NCBI GenBank assembly: GCA_019912385.1
Contig: JAIOIW010000090.1
Location: 1 to 64,000 of the forward strand
Direction of reading: 5' to 3'
Length of the DNA: 64,000 bases
DNA from: Notoacmeibacter sp.
Lineage (GTDB): Bacteria; Pseudomonadota; Alphaproteobacteria; Rhizobiales; Rhizobiaceae
Part shown: piece after piece, positions 61,306 to 64,000 of the stretch
Layout of the letters: each line of letters opens with the position of its first letter
Position numbering within the stretch: position 1 is the stretch's first letter
The notes under the pieces: generated by a model
What the model was told of the DNA's origin: nothing
The model's database searches: none
Seen by the model: the letters and a program-made list of their open reading frames with translations, nothing else
Program-made: the position numbers and the translations under genes

Positions 61306-62103
61306 CTATGCCGCGCTTTGGAGAAGCCGCGCGGTCGGCAGAACGGTCAGCGGCGCGTCGGCGCCAATCGAGGGGCGGTCGAACAGCATCCGCCGTTCGG
61401 TGACGGTCGAGCGGAAGAAGGGGTAGCGCTCGAGCGTCGGGCCGAAATTTTCCTCCCGGCTCGACTGGAAGAGCTGGGCCATGCAGACCACGGTACCGGA
61501 AGCCTGCCGGGGCTCGGTCACCGGACTGGAATCGAATACGCGCTGGTAGAACGCAACATGGTGTTCCTGGATCAGAGACAGGCAATAGGTGGCGTTGAAG
61601 TGCCAGGTCGCCATGACCGGTATGCGCAGGCTGATATAGGGAAGTACAGGATAGAGCCGCCCCAATTCCTGGTCCGCCGCAAACCGGCCCGGATCGATGA
61701 ATGTCTCGCCCCTCTCGAGCCGCGGCGCGAGAATATCACTGTAGAACGCCATCGCCGTTGAGTATGGATGTTCTTTAGACAGGTAGTGAAAGCGGATCGT
61801 GCTGGCAAGTTCGCCATCGATATAGATCCCGAAGCGGTAGCAATTGGGCAGGTCATCCAACTCGTCGGATACAGTCTGGCTCGGCGAATCATGCACCATG
61901 CCGGAACGGCGGTAGGCATCGTATCTCAACGCATAGATCTCTTCGAGATCCTCGCCGCGGTCGATCAGCCGGTATTCGGTCCTGTCGAGGACAGATAACA
62001 ACTTTGAAGTAAGTGAAGAAGGAATTATTTCTGATTTACTATTTTTTGCAGCATGCGAAGTCACCGGCGCACTGACCGCATTACTCGAATACTCGACCAA
62101 CAT
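61306..62103 (-). CDS. FeeM-like N-acyltransferase (autoinducer-synthase fold)
   Basis: The 265-residue protein resembles the N-acyl amino acid synthase FeeM domain, a GNAT relative close to LuxI-type autoinducer synthases: EEIYALRYDAYRRSGMV, DELDDLPNCYRFGIYIDGELASTIRFH and TFIDPGRFAAD. FeeM joins long acyl chains from acyl carrier protein to amino acids. The first 35 residues are Ser/Thr/Lys-rich and encoded by visibly more AT-rich DNA. GAGGG precedes the ATG. It is apparently a single gene next to a c-di-GMP gene. The product is unknown; an N-acyl amino acid, perhaps a signal or membrane lipid precursor, is a reasonable guess. Confidence 0.78.
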   Translation of the reverse strand: MLVEYSSNAVSAPVTSHAAKNSKSEIIPSSLTSKLLSVLDRTEYRLIDRGEDLEEIYALRYDAYRRSGMVHDSPSQTVSDELDDLPNCYRFGIYIDGELASTIRFHYLSKEHPYSTAMAFYSDILAPRLERGETFIDPGRFAADQELGRLYPVLPYISLRIPVMATWHFNATYCLSLIQEHHVAFYQRVFDSSPVTEPRQASGTVVCMAQLFQSSREENFGPTLERYPFFRSTVTERRMLFDRPSIGADAPLTVLPTARLLQSAA

Positions 62104-62266
62104 AACGGAACCCTCGTTTCACCGCATGTAAAGCGTAGCGAAATCAAGCCGAGTGTAAAGCGTTGTTTTTTAGAAATGCCGTTTACCAAGCGTTAAGGTT
62201 AATAAAGGCGAAATTTCGCTTAGCCGGCACATCCGTCAGATTGCCGATATCCGATGTGAATTGTTG

Positions 62267-64000
62267 CTACTGGTTTACTGCACTTTTTTTGTTGGCGCGC
62301 GTAAGCGGCCGGATCGCCTCGATCATCGCGACGATCCCGGCCTTTGTCAGCGGCGTGCCAAACAGGAAACCCTGGATAAAGTCGGGATCGACCGTATCCA
62401 CGAGCAGGCGGAACTGGTTTTCGGTTTCGACGCCCTCGATCGTAACCTTCAGTCCCAGCCGGCGCGTCAGGTCCACGACCCCCTTGAGCAATTCGAGGGA
62501 GCGCGGATTGGTTTCCAGGTCGGCCAGGAAGCTGCGATCGACCTTGATCTTGTCAAGCGGCAGCGCGTTCAGGTAGCCGAGATTCGAATAACCCGTCCCG
62601 AAATCATCGAGCGCGATCTGAACGCCGATATCCTTGATTTCCTGCAGATAGGTCCAGGTCTTCGACTTGTCGTCGACGATGGCGGTTTCGGTGACTTCCA
62701 CCTCCAGGCGTTCGGGCGCCAGCCCGGACAGTTCCAGCGATCGCCGAACAACGTCGACCACCTCGCGGGAGCGGAAATCCTTTGCCGAGAGGTTCACCGA
62801 AACCCGCACGTCATGTGGCAATTCCGTGCAATCCGCCGTCGCCCGCTTCATCACGAAGGCGGATATCTCGGATATGATGCCGATTTCCTCGGCGAGCGGT
62901 ATGAACACGCCCGGCGGCACCAGGCCCAGTTGAGGATGATGCCAGCGGCACAGCGCCTCGCAACTTGCAATACCCAGGGTGCGCGCATCGACGATCGGCT
63001 GATAGAGAACCAGCAGTTCGCCGCGGCTGACGGCGCCACGCAATTCCGATTTGAGCTTCTGGCGCTCGCGGAAGGCGCGGTCCAGGCTGTCCTCGAAAAG
63101 CTGCCAGCACCCCTTGCCGCGTTCCTTGGCCTTGTAAAGGGCAAGATCGGCCTTGACGATCAGGCTGTCGACCGAAGTCTCGCGCACCGGCATCAGCACG
63201 GCGCCGGCGCTGACCTGGATATGCATCAGGTTTCCGGCCACGTCGACAGGCTCCAGCAGACTCGCGAAGATCTGACTGATCATGGTGCGCAGCGCTTCGG
63301 CGTCTTCGACGTCGTCGATGAACAGCAGAAATTCGTCACCGCCGAAGCGGGATATGCGCACCTCGTCGGAGACATTCTCCGCCAGCCGCTCGGCGAATGC
63401 GAATATCAGGCCGTCGCCGACGGGATGGCCGAGCGTATCGTTGATGCTCTTGAAGTCATCGAGGTCGAGGACGACCATGGCGCAATTGCGTTGCGGATCG
63501 CCCGTTGCCAGCGCATCGGTCACCAGTTCCTGGAAATGCGCGCGATTGGCCAGCCCGGTGAGACTGTCGAACCGGGCCATGTGCCGGATCTTTTCCTGGG
63601 ACGCGATACGCGCGGTGACATCCTCGAAGGTGATGACGCTCAGGTCGTCGTCGCCCTCGCGCGCCGACAACTCGAAATAGCGTCCGTCAATTAGCTTGAT
63701 CAGAACCTTGCGGTTCCGCCCTTCGTGCAGCGCCCGGGTCAGTTGCTGGCTGATGTATTTCGCATCGCGCTTGTCCAGGAATCCCGCCGCGACGCCTCTC
63801 TGGAGCAGCGCCTTGAATGTCCGGCCCTGAAGCTTTTCAGCCGATGTCGCCTGAAACAGCTTGACCGCCTCCGCGTTCGCAACGACGATTGTTTCGTGTG
63901 CGTCCAGCATCAGCAGGCCGTGCGTCATGGTGTTAAGCGCGCGATCGAAGCGCTGTGCTGCCTGCTGCTCCTTGAGTGCGGATGCGAGCAAATGCCGGAC
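62267..64000 (-). CDS. PAS-GGDEF-EAL cyclic-di-GMP protein, 5' end beyond the window
   Basis: The last 577 codons are seen; the frame stays open to the right edge, so the N-terminus is missing. Domains in order are a PAS-like sensor (LNTMTHGLLMLDAHETIVVAN), a GGDEF domain with intact SRFGGDEF active site, and an EAL domain with CEALCRW, NLSAKDF, LDDFGTGYSNLGYL, DKIKVDRSF and EGVETENQ. Both catalytic sites look intact, so synthesis and breakdown of c-di-GMP are possible. The RxxD inhibitory site before GGDEF is not present. Which activity dominates cannot be told. Its stop is 163 bases from the FeeM-like gene on the same strand. Confidence 0.9.
   Translation of the reverse strand, partial: VRHLLASALKEQQAAQRFDRALNTMTHGLLMLDAHETIVVANAEAVKLFQATSAEKLQGRTFKALLQRGVAAGFLDKRDAKYISQQLTRALHEGRNRKVLIKLIDGRYFELSAREGDDDLSVITFEDVTARIASQEKIRHMARFDSLTGLANRAHFQELVTDALATGDPQRNCAMVVLDLDDFKSINDTLGHPVGDGLIFAFAERLAENVSDEVRISRFGGDEFLLFIDDVEDAEALRTMISQIFASLLEPVDVAGNLMHIQVSAGAVLMPVRETSVDSLIVKADLALYKAKERGKGCWQLFEDSLDRAFRERQKLKSELRGAVSRGELLVLYQPIVDARTLGIASCEALCRWHHPQLGLVPPGVFIPLAEEIGIISEISAFVMKRATADCTELPHDVRVSVNLSAKDFRSREVVDVVRRSLELSGLAPERLEVEVTETAIVDDKSKTWTYLQEIKDIGVQIALDDFGTGYSNLGYLNALPLDKIKVDRSFLADLETNPRSLELLKGVVDLTRRLGLKVTIEGVETENQFRLLVDTVDPDFIQGFLFGTPLTKAGIVAMIEAIRPLTRANKKSAVNQ

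Noticed and set aside
62193-62202. TTAAGGTTAA, considered as a CtrA-type site upstream of the FeeM-like gene
   Set aside because: The spacing between TTAA halves is 2 instead of the 7 of the CtrA consensus, and the stretch is simply AT-rich.

Overview
The window is a high-GC alphaproteobacterial chromosome segment, most likely from the Hyphomicrobiales (Rhizobiales). The grounds are a rhizobial-style ccoNOQP-ccoGHIS (fix) region with FnrN-type control, a CpdR response regulator, a ROSE-type RNA thermometer before an Hsp20 gene, rhizobial-type palindromic repeats after stop codons, and a soxBDAG sarcosine oxidase operon. Species cannot be fixed from the sequence alone. I see no prophage, insertion sequence, CRISPR array, rRNA operon or origin.

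Layout. 0-4 kb: 5' part of gltB (minus strand), a threonine aldolase and a DUF922 protein. 4.2-7.2 kb: a complete bufferin (BufA1-BufB-BufC-DoxX) operon, a recently recognised type of ribosomally made, MNIO-modified metal-binding peptide system. 7.2-11.7 kb: hsp20 with an RpoH-like promoter and RNA thermometer, an alpha/beta hydrolase, hisN, a free-standing small RNA gene with its own promoter and terminator, an N-formylglutamate amidohydrolase-like gene, cpdR and tRNA-Val(GAC). 11.9-15.6 kb: a CecR/HlyD/ABC-2 export operon. 15.7-16.2 kb: a broken GNAT gene. 16.3-27.6 kb: a microaerobic block: ccoNOQP (cbb3 oxidase), ccoGHIS (its assembly), a hemerythrin-like protein, fnrN and hemN, with three FNR/FixK boxes at the expected places.

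27.7-41.7 kb: a large catabolic block. A branched-chain-type ABC transporter (livHMGFK) with an acyl-CoA synthetase gene inside the operon lies beside two oxidoreductases, an acyl-CoA dehydrogenase and a TetR gene. Divergent from these, across a clean palindromic operator, are SDR-MaoC-phosphotransferase-SDR. The phosphotransferase/acyl-CoA dehydrogenase pairing resembles ACAD10/11 and LvaA/LvaC, so I suggest a route for 4-hydroxyacyl-CoA breakdown. 42-47 kb: soxBDAG, which oxidises sarcosine to glycine with transfer of the methyl group to folate. 47-52 kb: rpsU, a TPR lipoprotein, the proton-translocating transhydrogenase pntAA-AB-B and a small aa3-oxidase subunit IV. 53-60.3 kb: a second acyl-CoA synthetase + livGHMKF operon, parallel to the first but in a different gene order. 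60.5-64 kb: a Crp/Fnr regulator, a FeeM-like N-acyltransferase and the 3' part of a PAS-GGDEF-EAL gene that runs off the window.

Most coding is on the minus strand. Start codons were chosen by Shine-Dalgarno position and family N-termini, which gives TTG starts for livH1 and acs2 and GTG for rpsU, pntAA and one quinone oxidoreductase. The most rewarding targets are the bufferin operon, the small RNA at 10.07 kb, the split ACAD/phosphotransferase regulon, and the repeated transporter-plus-CoA-ligase arrangement.
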